Assembly (NCBI GenBank): GCA_018296165.2
Contig: JACKQL020000082.1
Location: forward strand, 1-64,000
Origin: Termitomyces sp. T153
Lineage: Eukaryota > Basidiomycota > Agaricomycetes > Agaricales > Lyophyllaceae
Direction: 5' to 3'
DNA length: 64,000 bases
The notes under the pieces are model-generated. The model was not told the origin of the DNA and did not search any database. It saw only the letters and a program-made list of their open reading frames with translations. Position 1 is the stretch's first letter. Each line of letters begins with the position of its first letter. The position numbers and the translations under genes were made by a program. This document shows positions 46,743-58,998 of the stretch, one piece after another.

Positions 46743-48611
46743 TCCATGCAATGGTTATCAGTCAATATCTCACTCTTGTGAACTCAGAGCTTTGTACGTC
46801 GCTGTCGTGCTATCAATGAGAATGTGCCACGGTCAACCCAGATCTTCAAGCTTCAAGCTCCATTGATCTATCATACAACCCTATCTATCACTTACCTGAC
46901 CAATATTGATTGTGATGATCTAGCTTCTTTTCGTTTGCCTGAAGAAACCCGATAAATGTCCTGCCACTTGCTCGATAGATGTCCTGCCACTTGCTGCTTT
47001 TGGAAATATTGCAAAAATATTGCACCTCACATTCAGGGTAAGGGACATAATTGTAGCAAAGCTGTATTTTGTATTTATGCAGTTGAAAGGAAACACATTA
47101 AAGATGGTGGCACTGATGAGGTCATTGACCCAGCTGGTTGAATCATTCAGACAGGTGAGTACTGACAAGAATATAAGAACATAAAAGTAAGAAAATCAAC
47201 AAATAACAAACATGTTACAGAGGAATCCAACCTATGTCATGTTGAAGAGGAAGGTGATGTGTTGGGAAGAGAAGAATGAGAAAGGAGAAGAGAATGCTAT
47301 GCAAATGGAGTAATAATAACAGAGCAAGTTGTATTGTATGATGATGGCACCCCAATGTGAATAAAAAGTCAGAGATAAAGAAAAGGTCACATTAAGTAAG
47401 GGAAACCCATTGATGGAGTCAATATGATGATAGGTTCATTAGTTGGATGATGGATCTGATAATAGATAAGATTAATAGGTGATGGTTAATAATGATTAAA
47501 TAAAGGAAGGGATTCCCATCAACAGTTGATAGACAGATATGATAGTATGACAGAGTAGACATTGATTGAGGACAAGAGGGATGGTTTGATTGCAGGAATG
47601 TAAGGATGTAAAGAAATCATCATCATACATGAACAATGTGAGACAGAGATTACAAATGGAACAAGAGATAAAAGAAAAGAAATATGTGGATACCTCCAAA
47701 GGACAAAAGGACAGTCAGAATCATTGTTCATACTTAGCACAATAGCATACATGCAAAGATGAGATCAAAATAACAAGAAAAACAGGTACAAAACATTTGA
47801 CAATATCAGGACACAAAAGGGATGGAGAGATTACAGCTACATAATCATGCTGAAACAAAAAAAAAAGATAACAAAAAAGTACAAATGGTTTCACAATTCT
47901 GGGGACATGAACAAAGGAGACAAGGGATGAACCAAGATGGAGACAGAGATGGAAGAACATAGCAAATAAGTACAATAAAAAAAGACAAGACAAGTACAAT
48001 GCTTTCATGGCAACAAAAAGCTCCAAAGAAAGGCCTCAATCTAATTCTAGATTTTGGAACACTCCCTAGAAGCTCAGTATTTACTGACACCCTGTCATTG
48101 AGCTCAATTATTGGTCACAGCACACATCACAGCCACTCACAGCACACATCATAGCTACTTATGGCAGTTCACAACACTCACTATACTCCATGGGTACCAC
48201 ACCACTGGACTCACAGCTTTTTCTGTATGCCCATGAAAATTGATCGCACTATCTTGCACTTCAATCATACCTCAAGGCCAATGGGTGCAAGACTCATGCA
48301 GACTACAATGCCAAAGTTGTTTGCATCCTATAAATGAAGTTATTTCCCTTTTTGGGTTTCATCCAGTCCTTTGTATATCACTCTGTTTTCCTTACTGGAT
48401 CTTTGAAGTAGTATCATGATATCTAATATTTACAGCTGATTTCTGAATCCTACTCTGTAGTCACTCACTGTACTCATCAGAATCAAAGTTCCTGGGCTGC
48501 TAAAACTTTGATCATTTGTGTGATCACATGAGCTCATCATGGTAAACACATGAAACTGTCTAACCTTTAAAAAGATCCTACCTTGGAGTAACCATGATCA
48601 AATTCTCATCC
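46743..48611. other. CpG-poor repeat relics, no gene
   Basis: From about 47.0 kb CpG is nearly absent and plus-strand purine content is high. Short direct repeats (CACAGCACACATCA at about 48,117 and 48,140) occur. Minus-strand frames at 47,496-48,090 are Ser/Phe/Leu-rich and typical of chance ORFs opposite purine-rich sequence. No gene or recognisable element. Confidence 0.45.
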
Positions 48612-48616
48612 ATCTA

Positions 48617-49750
48617 TGTCAGGTTCCGCTGACCCCGGGGGCTCAGCTGCACTGGGTGAGTCCTTACTAGGCGGGCGTGATCCCCTTGCACTGGTAACCG
48701 AACACTCGGAGACGTTCCGGGCCCTGGTGGCTCGTGCAGGTAGTTGGGGAAATGTGATCCAGACAGATCCGGGAAGATCCGGAGAAGTCGGATTGTGAGG
48801 AGACGAGACGGTCTTGGCGGGGTTCAGGCGGAAGGCCGTACAGGAGATTCGTGGAAGCAAGGGAGTAGGTGGCTGTGTGATCAATGGGAACGGAGCCGGG
48901 GTTTGATGGGAGATCATTTGGAACTGATGGAGTCCGGGACCGAGCAAAGAGTGAGGTTCGGACCTGGTAAGGAGTGTCGGGGTTCGTAATCGTAATTGCG
49001 GAGTTCGTGAGGTCGTTAAGGTCGGTGAAGACTGGGGTGCAATGGTCGGACGGAGTCACCGAGACAGCGTCAGACAAAATGGGACGGGGTTGATATAGGA
49101 CAAGAGTAGATTCGAATAGAGATACGAAACGATAACGAGAACGATAACGAAATGGAGATGAGACAAGACCGGGAGACTGAGATAAGACCGGGAGACTGAG
49201 ATAAGGAAACAAGACACGAGACACGAGAAGGAAACAATCAGACCATAGGTAACGTTAAGCAATATCAAGACTAGGGTACAAAGAGCTACTCGATGACTTA
49301 TATACTGACTACCAGAGGACTTCGGGGTACGTCGGCTGTGGCGGCAGGGCTTGGTGGAGCTCGATGGAGGGGGCGGGTGTCGGTTGTGATCGAGGATCGT
49401 GCTGCGCTGATACGTTGATGGGATCATTGGAGAACGCGGGTTGCCCCGAGGTTGTCATGATACTCCGAAATAGGTCAGAGGAACCAGGGTGTTGAGTTGA
49501 CGATGGGTGGCAAAGATCGGGAACAGCGGGGGTGGTTCTTGGGGTTTGGGAGGCCCAGGGTAAGTGTCAGTGGCTGCGGAGCAGGCACCGAAGTTGGCCA
49601 GGGGGCCGTCGGAGTTAGCCGGGGAGGCGTCGGAGTTAGCCGAAGTAGGCGCGGGGCATGGGCGGAAGTTCGGCGGAGCATTGGGGGTCCCTTTGGGGGT
49701 TCAGGGGGTTGATGGACAATGTGCAGGGTTTCGGGGAACGGGTCGTGACA
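48617..49750 (-). mobile_element. Solo LTR, CpG-rich copy, TSD ATCTA
   Basis: A 1,134 bp LTR of the same family as 27,897-28,949 and 57,926-58,984. In plus-strand reading it runs TGTCAGGTTCCGCTGACCCC ... GGGTCGTGACA, the reverse of the 27.9 kb copy. Exact 5 bp duplications ATCTA flank it (48,612-48,616 and 49,751-49,755). CpG is abundant, unlike the other two copies and unlike the sequence it is inserted into. Confidence 0.88.
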
Positions 49751-49755
49751 ATCTA

Positions 49756-51397
49756 CATCAAAAACAATGTTAACCATAGGAGACATTGGGGGACCATATT
49801 TAGGAGGCATGTACCTTCATATCAATCTTTGACATTGCTCATTTGTTCCTGCTATACAGGCATAACTATAAGCTCTTGGTATGGCTGGACACTTTCACAG
49901 TATCCTTAACATCTAACTCAGAATCAGGCTTTTTGGAATTACATGCGCGCAAACTGTATATTACTTCTGCTCATATTCTAAAGATTACAGACTTCTGAAA
50001 GCATTAGTAAGTAGACACTCTAGGACACCTTAGAAATCAATACCTGTCAAGTGCCCACAGGTGATTGTGGTGCTGTGAGTCATAGATGCCAATATCTTCC
50101 CATGGATGATCTAAATTCTAAGTTCTGTTTTAGCATTTTGCAGGGTGCAAATCTGAGTTTCCAAAGGCAAACAGTGCATTACAACTTCATATTATGCAAA
50201 CTGCCTGAGAACATAGTAAAATCCCTTGAAATCCCCCTGTAAGTCTTATGCAATCCATTACAATTGTATTGGACAATCATTTTCCCCCTTTCTGCTAGAG
50301 GCTGTGCCATATGTAGCATATTTTCCTTCATCATGGATTCTTATACAATTGGCAGAATTCTCTGGCAATAAGTGTGCATTATGTGTCCTTTGCTTGCACA
50401 GTTCTTGTTCTCAATTATGGTATAGTTTATTATTACCTCACTGGTTCAGAGGTATGGTCATACTTTCTCAACCCATTTGCTAATTGAGCCTCACAACATA
50501 AAACTGTCAGCTTCTATGCATGGAGAGTGTACCACTGTAAGTGCTAGATACATCCCATAATTGAATTACCTTATGTCCTATTTGCTTGTGCATAGTCAGT
50601 GTTGGAAATCAATGCCAAAAGCTCATTGTTGCATTTATAGTATGTCCTATTCCATAATACAAGGTTATCAACCTCCAATGCTAATTATCCTCACAGATAC
50701 TCACATCTCTTGGCCAATTGTGTAGATTTACATTATATTGTTCCCTGCATTTGCTAAAATCCAAACAGCTACTGGACTAGGTGAGGACATCCCATCAATC
50801 ACAGGCTTAATAATTGAATCCCATGGTTCATGACCTTAGCAGATGATATTTCACTGTTGGTGTCGAGTTCTTCCAGATTGCACATAATACTTAAATCCTA
50901 GCATACAAAAACCAAAACTTGACAAGTTTGGCATTTTTACATTTCAAGGGCTCATACTATCCCACCCCCGTAGTTCGGAGTACCCCTTGAGTCGGACGTC
51001 ACAATCTAGTCACACTTAGTCAGACCCCAGGAGAATAACAGGACGCGCGCAAGAGAATACACTGGATACGATAAGTACAATAGTAGTACAAAGCTTATCA
51101 AGTGTTAGAAGGGATGTATCCACCTGTATTGAATGAATCATACGATGAGTCTTGGTGAGGATATAAGAGCCAGGATTGATGAAAATTTGAAGAGTAGGAA
51201 GTTGAAGATGGGCCTGCTTGCGGAACTTGATTGTCTGAGTTGTACAAAGACATCTGTGTTGGATTCGTTACTCCAACGAAATCTCGATTATCTTATCTTG
51301 CCATCGCTGCGCACGAACCATATGATCGATTACACTACCTTACATAACTTTGCCACAATTGATTTTGATTCCTGCAAACCTACAGAATCTATGGACA
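49756..51397. other. CpG-poor relic up to ~50.97 kb, then F-box gene upstream region
   Basis: Sequence to about 50,960 lacks recognisable genes and is nearly free of CpG. At about 50,968 CpG returns abruptly (CCCGTAGTTCGGAG). The last ~430 bp are the upstream region of the F-box gene; a frame at 51,133-51,567 overlaps it in another phase and is not called. Confidence 0.5.
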
Positions 51398-53207
51398 ATG
51401 GCGCTTCAACTCTTCGACTTGCCACTAGAGCTAATTCTTCGTGTGCTCGGCTTTTTAGATCTATCCGAACTTACTGTTCTAATGCGAACGCACTCGACAT
51501 TTCGCCAATCGATACAAGACTCTCAGGGTTTTCAGTACCGCTTCGCCGCCATTCGAGCAGGTGTTGAAAGCAATGTACACAGTAATCATACAACGTGGGA
51601 GCGTCTCGCTTTGCTGAAAATCAGAGAGAAGAGCTGGTTACATATGGAAGTTGATTTTCAGAAGTCGATACCGAATGTCAAGTTTCCCTCAGGAATCTAT
51701 GACCTCACGGGCGGGATATATTTCAGGGGAGATCTGAGCAGGAGGTCGATCCATTACTGCCCGCTTCCTTCAAAATCGACCGATCCCATTTCCTGGAGGA
51801 GAATACGTGTTGACAGAGCGTTGGTAGATATCGGAGTGTCGGTTTATGAACACAATCTCATCGCCATCTTAACTTAGTGCGTTTCCGCTCTCTTTCTTCC
51901 TGAATCTCTTACTCATCAGAATTACAGCTCACCACATCCGACAATAGCCCGCAAGAACATCATTGAGATCGTCCTGCTAGAACTGTCGACAGGGAAGCCG
52001 CATCCCATGGCGAAAAAACCCGTATTATTCATCGGCGAGACATCTGCCTCCAAGCCCGCTATTCTTCTCGAAGTAGTGGGAGAATACCTTGTTCTTGTCA
52101 TGACGCGAGAATCACGCGAGCTGAACGCCCCAAGTACTTTGCGAGTATATGAGTGGATTACTGGTACCTTAAACATGGTAGGTCTTCGTATATCGTCCAT
52201 TTTCCTTTTAACCTTCTTTAAGGACATTCAACGTCCAAATTCTCCGTACCATAACTTCATCTTCCTATCTCCGACAGTCATCCTACTCCCAAATACTCAA
52301 CTGAACACACTTGACGTCTGGGAGATACCTACCGGTGCGAAGCCTCCACCCACAGAACCCTTCCTTTGCCTTGCTCTCCCCTCCCTCAGCTACCGTTCAA
52401 CAATTTTCCATTTCAGCTGTCGTTGCGAACCAAATCTCACGCCCAGCGGTAAACCGTATTCGGAAGCACCATTCCATCCTGATCCTGAAGACGCTATCAT
52501 TGTCCTAACTGCTCAAGTGGATTTTGGTGCATATGCGCTCTTCGTTCATCGTAGTGCTCTACTTAGGGTCTGCACCACTCACCAACCTGAAGACGAAGCT
52601 GGTGTATCTCACTACCTACCTAGCATGTTCACCATTGGACGTATACCAGCTGAGCGAGTCAGAGCTTGGGATGACTGGGGACCTTCTATCACTCATGTGT
52701 TCAATACTTCACTGTCGTCTCTGCACTGGGTTACCACTACAGATGGACAGCGAGCCATCGTCAACCATGTAGTAGATGAGGATGGGGAGAACGAGGAAGG
52801 TCAACATTCTCAGCTTCTAGACTTTAATCCGTCGACTGTGAAGAGAGTCGTACAAGCCCAGGCCGACGGTTCAGGTGGTTTTGATTCTCATGAAGTAGTG
52901 TTCTATACTACCGTGACTATCCCCGGGATAGAATCTCCCATTACGAGTCAGCTGCCTTATGTGGGGGTTGACATTCCGTTTCAAGACTCATGGCTCAATC
53001 GGTTCAAAGGATTCCTTCTCTACGAAGAAGGACTTCTTGTACTTCTCGTACGTCTGTTTCTTCTGTACATCAATCATCTTAGATTCATCCATAATGCAGG
53101 GTGGAAATGATGAGCTCGAGGAACAAATAGAGGTTTTGCATGTCGGGGTCTCCTTCGGTTTAGAGGAAATGACATTGTCTTTGGGCGGCGACATACCTCT
53201 CTCATGA
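51398..53207 (+). CDS. F-box protein
   Basis: Four exons: 51398-51876, 51928-52177, 52223-53047, 53100-53207; 553 aa. The F-box is at residues about 3-40 (LFDLPLELILRVLGFLDLSE then LTVLMRTHSTFR), so the protein is expected to bind Skp1 and act as substrate receptor in an SCF ubiquitin ligase. The rest has the beta-rich, weakly repetitive look of fungal F-box C-terminal parts (for example YEWITGTL, LDVWEIPTG) but no clear WD or LRR motif. The start at 51,398 places the F-box at the very N-terminus as usual. Intron 2 (52,178-52,222) is 45 bp and a multiple of three, so its retention would add 15 codons without a stop. Target unknown. Confidence 0.85.
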
Positions 53208-53950
53208 AAATTGTCGTCAAAGCTCTCGTTTTGCACTACTCTACTTTTGCCTGTAGTCCATCCCAATTAAATGCGTCCGCCAGTACTGCTTATATTGCGT
53301 CCAAAAATAGTTTCGAATGCCAACTCTGAAGATCTGACGACCCTGTAAGGAAAGTCGATCCTTGATGGAGGCTACAGCGATACTTGCGCTACAGAAAGAT
53401 AGCAGACCGTCTAGTATGATGGGAAAGAGGAGATTCACACTAGCTTACCGTCCACCAAAGCAACAGTATGAACTACCTCAACCCCTTGCTTTATTATATT
53501 GTATCCATTCCTCCATGAGTATATCCGTATCTGATACGTCCAACCCACCATCAGGACGCTTCTGCGTTCGCGCGACCACAGCATTTCTCCAACTTAGAAG
53601 GTGTACAAGGAGATAGACAATCCGTCTTTCAACCAGAGATTCCAGGAGAAGAGGGAATAGTCAATGAGTATTCGAGCAGAAAAGACCGAGGCTTGATGTT
53701 AGCTCTTGTGGACAGACTCGAAGCATTAAAAGATATGGTGATGTCAGAGAAAGCTAACAATACAAGTCGTACGAGAAACTACTATGCGAAATCGTTCTCA
53801 AGTCCCACTTACTGTTGCGTATAACTTAAAGATGCCTGAAGGCAGTCGCTAACGCTATTGTTGCATCAGAAACGAGACGTGCGCCTACTTTCAGGGCTCT
53901 TGAAGGATTATCAGATATTATTCATGGATATGATGGGGAAATTACTTACC
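53208..53950 (+). other. Possible 3' exon of a small unrecognised gene
   Basis: A plus-strand frame open from about 53,519 to the TAA at about 53,822 reads as plausible protein (GDRQSVFQPEIPGEEG ... LMLALVDRLEALKDMVMSEK), ending in CCV. An upstream frame at 53,362-53,616 could supply earlier exons, but I could not join them with confidence. No known motif. Confidence 0.3.
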
Positions 53951-55078
53951 CTACAAACGAATCACTAGTCCTTCAATAACATCATCAGGATCAAATCAAG
54001 ACTCACGTACCATCCATAGCCATGATTGGATGTGGTGCCCCATCATAAATCACCGTCTCCACCTTGACACCTAACTCCCGTAATTTCTCACCATACAAAA
54101 CACCTTCTTCCTTCAGAATATCTAGTTCCGCAACTCCAATCCATGCCTCTGGGACTTTTTCAAGTAATTCTTTCGGCGCAAAAATTGGCGACGCATCCCA
54201 CTTGGTTAGGTCCTCTGGATTTGGAAGGTAGTTGTTGCGGAACCACAACATGCGGTCGGGGCTGAGCCAGGGCGAGTTTTGATTTGAAACCCAGGAATTG
54301 TCCACAGAAACCGTGTTATCAATTACAGGCACAACAAGTAGTTGAAATACGAGAGGAGTAGGCGGGTTACGTTCAGCAGCTTTGAGACAAAGGATTGCTG
54401 CAAGATTCCCTCCGCTATATGGTAGTTTCAATTGTCAGTCCACATCAAGGTTGAGAAAGGAAGACGATGACCTTGATGACCCACCAACTGCAATTCTGGA
54501 AGTATTAATCCCCAAGGAGTTAGAACCATTCTGCTTTACCCAGTCGAGTGCATCAATAGCGTCCTCGACAGCGGCAGGATATGGATTCTCGGGGGCAAGA
54601 CGGTAATCTACCGAGATCACAACACAATGTGCGCCTGGAAAGAACGTAAAGAGGGCGACAAGCACTGAAAAAAGATATCACTTGCCAACTGCCATTCGAG
54701 TTGCGAACGATGTCTCGCTAGTAATGTTTCCCAGAGTCCATCCGCCTGCGGATACATGTCAGATCCCCTACGAGAGACAAGCGGAGGATACATACCTCCG
54801 TGGAAGAAGATAAAGACGGGCCAGCCACCATCCGGAACGGTTCCATGAGGTGTGAAGGTCCTAATCTTCGCATGGGCCAGGTCAAAATCCTGAGTCTTTG
54901 CCACCTCGAGTGGTGGAGACCCTCCAGGAACAACGGGCTCATCTCGAATAGCCGGATTCCATGTGAGTGTGTGAGGCGGAACGATGTACTGCAACGTCAT
55001 ATTATGGAACTCGACATACTCAGGATCGAGTCGTGTAATGACGGAGGGGTGTAAAGGTTGGTGAGCAATCCGTTCCAT
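53951..55078 (-). CDS. Alpha/beta hydrolase of the HSL (lipase/esterase) family
   Basis: Five exons: 55078-54796, 54745-54686, 54634-54472, 54414-54011, 53970-53951; 309 aa. Expected to hydrolyse carboxyl esters. The oxyanion motif HGGGWTLGN starts at residue 93, split by intron 1. Then come VVISVDYRLAPENPYPAA, the nucleophile elbow GGSSSGGN (Ser168), the acid Asp in AELDILKEEG, and the His in APHPIMAMD. Intron 2 (54,685-54,635, 51 bp) begins GCAAGT, a textbook GC-AG donor. The final exon is only 20 nt and the protein stops soon after the catalytic His, leaving almost none of the C-terminal helix usual in the family. There is no signal peptide, so it is probably cytosolic. The start is the ATG at 55,078; a 16-codon upstream extension is possible. 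Confidence 0.85.
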
Positions 55079-56529
55079 GTCGTGTGTCTGCGATGGACGA
55101 GTCAGTAAGATCTGCAATAGGTACAAGTGCTGTGAAAGATGTAATTTATATAGATGACTCGGATCGTACGATCCGGTTCTCTCGTGGTCTTCTGCATATG
55201 GTTTATCAATTATATGGTGGGAAGTTGCAGAGCGCTACACCGCTGAAATAAAAACTCCTTAAGAAATTCAATTCTGAAGTCACATTAATGGTCGTGCAAG
55301 CTTCAGGCCCTTGTTGAAGTATCAAGGAATGCGAGAGACAGATATAGAAAGAAGCATATCCCGGTATGAGGAAACCATACTCGCATGCGCTGCTCCGCTC
55401 TGCTGAAGATGGAGTCACATGGACGAAATTGGTTTCGAAAGAGAATAATACATCACAGATAAGACCCTGAGTGAAGCAAGGTGCTGAAGCCTGCATATAA
55501 TACGGTTTACGTCATTGCAATGCTCATTAATATAATGCATCACCATCCTATACTAATTGCAATAAAATGATGCATTAAATTGACACTACAGGCTGCGGCA
55601 CCTAGAAGCTCGTTTCACCTAGAAGTTGTCGAGTATCATTGTTTAGTGATCAAACCTGGCATGATAACTTATGCTGTAATATTCTTGTTATCTCCACGGA
55701 GTGATTAATGAGTACTGAGTATCTAGTCGAGATTGAAGTGAGTAGAGACGCAGTCAAAGCGTTTTTTGTAATCAATCTCAGCATCTGTGTACTTTTCATT
55801 GAATCGATGTGTAATTTCAATATATTGGTTGCATAACTTTGACAAAACGAAACAATGGCACAAAGATGATCTGTTCCTCCTTTGCGATGTCTTGTACACC
55901 CTGAACGTTGAGGAGCTGTTGAACTTGTTGAGCACAAACATAACCTAGGAAAACAGATATTTGTACCTTCAACACCATCACGAAGATTGTTCTAAACATA
56001 AACCCAGTGACAACATAGGATGCAAAGGTTGGCAATGTCTGTCACAACGAGTCCTCATAACTGAGCCATCTGATGAGAAAGATTATATTCCAAACTTGTG
56101 GCTTCATTTGGTTGATAATTTCTTCCGTGATGTACATAGATTTAGTGCGGCAAACACTACCTGAGCTTATGGGAGCAAGAACTTGTATCTGAGTCAAGAT
56201 ATTGTAGACTTGATCCAACAGCAATTGATGACATTGAGGTAGAAATCAAAGAAAGCTTTGAGCTGCCATAGTGGTGTACAATAATCGTAAAATAATTCCA
56301 CCTTACTTGCAGTATCCGGTCGGGTGACAATTCAAGCTGGTAATTCAATCTTGGCTGCAATTCGACCGGAGCTTTAATTTCCCCTTCCGGACGTTCAACT
56401 CCTTCGACCTTGCCTTGTTAAATCAACTTTCCAAGATTCTTGGTGTACCTCACAATCTCTGCATGTAGACGTCTAGTCTCGTAGCCTCGTCTTGTACTCA
56501 TTTTTCCTGATCATGTTCTATCACAGCGT
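55079..56529 (-). other. Possible spliced minus-strand gene, unrecognised
   Basis: Minus-strand fragments look like exons: about 56,400-56,308 (VEGVERPEGEIKAPVELQP ... SPDRILQ, followed by a GTAAGG donor), about 56,225-56,170 (DQVYNILTQIQVLAPISS, then GTAGTG), about 56,035-55,965 (LPTFASYVVTGFMFRTIFVM, then GTACAA), and about 55,945-55,840 (AQQVQQLLNVQGVQDIAKEE). I could not close a start-to-stop model and recognise no domain. The remaining sequence (55,079-55,640) shows nothing. Confidence 0.3.
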
Positions 56530-57703
56530 ATGCAAATCGCCGCACGTTCTTCAGTGACCACTTCGCGCAACGTTTGGTTCAAGTACGCCATCGTTTAATT
56601 TTAGCACCAGACAGTTGACGCAGTCGCTCAATACAAGGTTCCCCACCGATGTCTATCGACCTGGTCATCGCCTTTTGCTCAGGTTTTCAGGAGGCAGATC
56701 AACAGAAGTGCAGATTGTGAAGGCGTTTACTCCGTTTACCTGCTCTGCTGTCCTTTTGGTTGATGCATCGACTAGTGGGTACAATACGGGACTTTCGAGC
56801 CGCTTCATAATAAAACTGGCAGATCGTCGAGTTTCTGATCAATGGAACTTTCGAGAAGAAGAGGATTATCAATCAAATATTGGTCAACACGGAGCATCCT
56901 TTGAACTCGACGAGGATGAGGATATCTTGCCATGGATGGAGTCATTTAGGTCATGGCACCGATATGATGCCTCACATACTAAAGAACGCGAGGCATACGA
57001 TCAGCTTAAAGAAGCCCAAGTGTCTGGGTTGGTTCCTCGTTTCTTCGGTACCACAAGAATCGATATGATGACAACGGCTCTACATCCATCTTTAAGTCAC
57101 ATCAATGGCCTTCTACTCGAGTACATCCCTGGGCGTTTAATGGCAAAAATAAGGCCCGGAATTACCATCACATTTGAAGAGGCCGAGGTTATCTCTCAGC
57201 GTGTCCTGGAGCTTGGACGGCAGCTGCGCCGCTTTGGTGTTCGCCACTCCGACGTCCATGTAGGCAATATCATTCTTCGAGCAAAGGATGACTCCCCAGT
57301 TCTGATTGATTGGGGTCGTGCCTCATTACCAGTTGCACGTGCCACTTTGAGCGAACGATGGAATAATTGTTCTGTTCAGACGGACTTTCACAGAGATATA
57401 CGCTATTTGCTTCGAGATGGAGTTTATTACGAAGGTCCCAATGATGATGAAGTCTATCCCCCAATCACAGCTGGCGGTATATGGCATCGCTTTAGAACTC
57501 CATTGTCCAATCAGGAACGAATTCGATTTGCACAGGAGTTGGGTTATCACTGGGCTAATTCGGAGATTTACTGTCTATCTGCAGAAGAAAAGGCCCTCTT
57601 CTATGATGAGGACACGAGCGTGGACATTAATCATGGTTTACGGTGGAAAGTCAAGAAGGGTGTGAAGACTAGGGAACTAGATGATCCATGTCCAGCGGAA
57701 TAA
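56530..57703 (+). CDS. Fungal protein kinase-like / phosphotransferase-like protein
   Basis: Two exons proposed: 56530-56571 and 56615-57703, 376 aa. The long frame has no ATG at its start (it opens at a TTG directly after a CAG acceptor), so a short first exon was placed using the GTTTGG donor at 56,572; this exon is the least certain part. The catalytic loop is RHSDVHVGNIIL near 57,240 and the metal-binding loop VLIDWGRAS (DWG for DFG) near 57,300, with upstream GLLLEYIPG like the hinge. It has the reduced fold of fungal APH/choline-kinase-like kinases often found in expanded families. The glycine-rich loop is not clear. Substrate unknown. Confidence 0.7.
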
Positions 57704-57925
57704 AACATCTAGAGTGGTACAGGTTATGTTCAACAATTCAGCTTATTTTTATTACAAAATTGTGATATCCTTCTGTATTCTCTCTGATCAGGATGAAACA
57801 AACAGCCATTTGTAACTGTGTTTATAGTTATCAGCAATCATTCTTCTCGCTCCCCCCAAAAAACTACAGAATTTGAGCTGAAAGCCAGAGCTGCTGAAGT
57901 CTTCAAAAGAAGGTTTGCCTGAATC

Positions 57926-58984
57926 TGTCAGATTCTGCTGACTACAGGGGCTCAGCTACACTGGGCAAGTCCTGGCTAGGCAGACACAATGTCCTGCACT
58001 TATAACCTAGTGCTTCAGGGTTGGTGTGGACTAAGGGGACTTGCAAGGGGTAGCCAAGGGAAGCAGTCTGAGCAAGTCTGGAGTGGTCCAGGGAGGTCTA
58101 AGACCAAGTATATTAGACATTGGGCTTGGGCAGGCACCAGGAACAAGTTCATAGGCATGCAAATAGATTGTGGGGTAAGCAGAGGCTTTGCAAATGATGG
58201 GAGTGGAGCCAGAGTTTGACAGGGGATTGGTCAAGACTTGATGGGTTTCAGGGCTGAGCAAAGGGCAAGGGTCCAGAGTTGTTGTAAGAATGTTTGGAGG
58301 TCATAGCATGTGCATGGAGTTCATACTAATGTTGGAGATGAAAAGAACTTGGAGAAACAAAGGAAAAGGAGACAATCAAGACAAGACAGAGGTAAGATGA
58401 GATGAGACAGAGAAAAGAGATGGATTTGAGGCTAAAAATAAAAACAGAGACAGAAAGAAACATGAGACACAAGTAACCAGTTAATGCAATATCAAGACTA
58501 GGGTACAAGGAGCTACTCTATGACTTATATACTAACTACTGGAGAGCTCTGGGGGCAGTGGGTGCAGTGGTGGGGCTGGGTGGAGCCATGCAGGGTTGAC
58601 AGGTGTCAGCTGTGATCAGGGGGTGGGCTGCAGTGATATTCTGATGGTATCAGTTGAGAACGTGGGTCATCCCAAGGTTGTCATAGTACTCCAGAGTAGG
58701 TCAGGTGAGCCAAGGTGATGAGCTGGTGATGTACAATGGAGTCAGGAATTGTGGGGGAGGGTTCTAGAGGCTCAGAAGAGCCAGGGGAAGCATTGATGGC
58801 TGTGGAGAAGGCATTGGAGTTGGCCAGGGGGCCATTGGAGTTTGCCAGAGAAGTGTTGGAGTTAGCCAGAGTTGGCACTGAGGGTGTACAATAGTCAGGG
58901 AAGTTTGATGGGGTGTCAGAGGAAACTCCAGGGAAGTGGGTGGGTTGGGAATGATGTTCTGGGTCCAGAGAGTGGGTCATGACA
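57926..58984 (-). repeat. 3' LTR of the chromovirus
   Basis: 1,059 bp, ends TGTCA/TGACA, same family as the two solo LTRs at 27.9 and 48.6 kb. In plus reading it begins TGTCAGATTCTGCTGACTAC where the CpG-rich copy has TGTCAGGTTCCGCTGACCCC. Confidence 0.85.
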
Positions 58985-58998
58985 TCACCCCCCCTTCA
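58985..58998 (-). promoter_or_regulatory. Polypurine tract (plus-strand priming site) of the chromovirus
   Basis: Minus-strand CTGAAGGGGGGGTGA directly precedes the 3' LTR start, the expected position and composition of the primer for plus-strand DNA synthesis. Confidence 0.6.

Noticed and set aside
47496..48090. Hydrophobic minus-strand ORFs as membrane protein
   Set aside because: They lie opposite purine-rich, CpG-poor repeat sequence, have no intron or start context, and Phe/Leu/Ser bias is expected from base composition.
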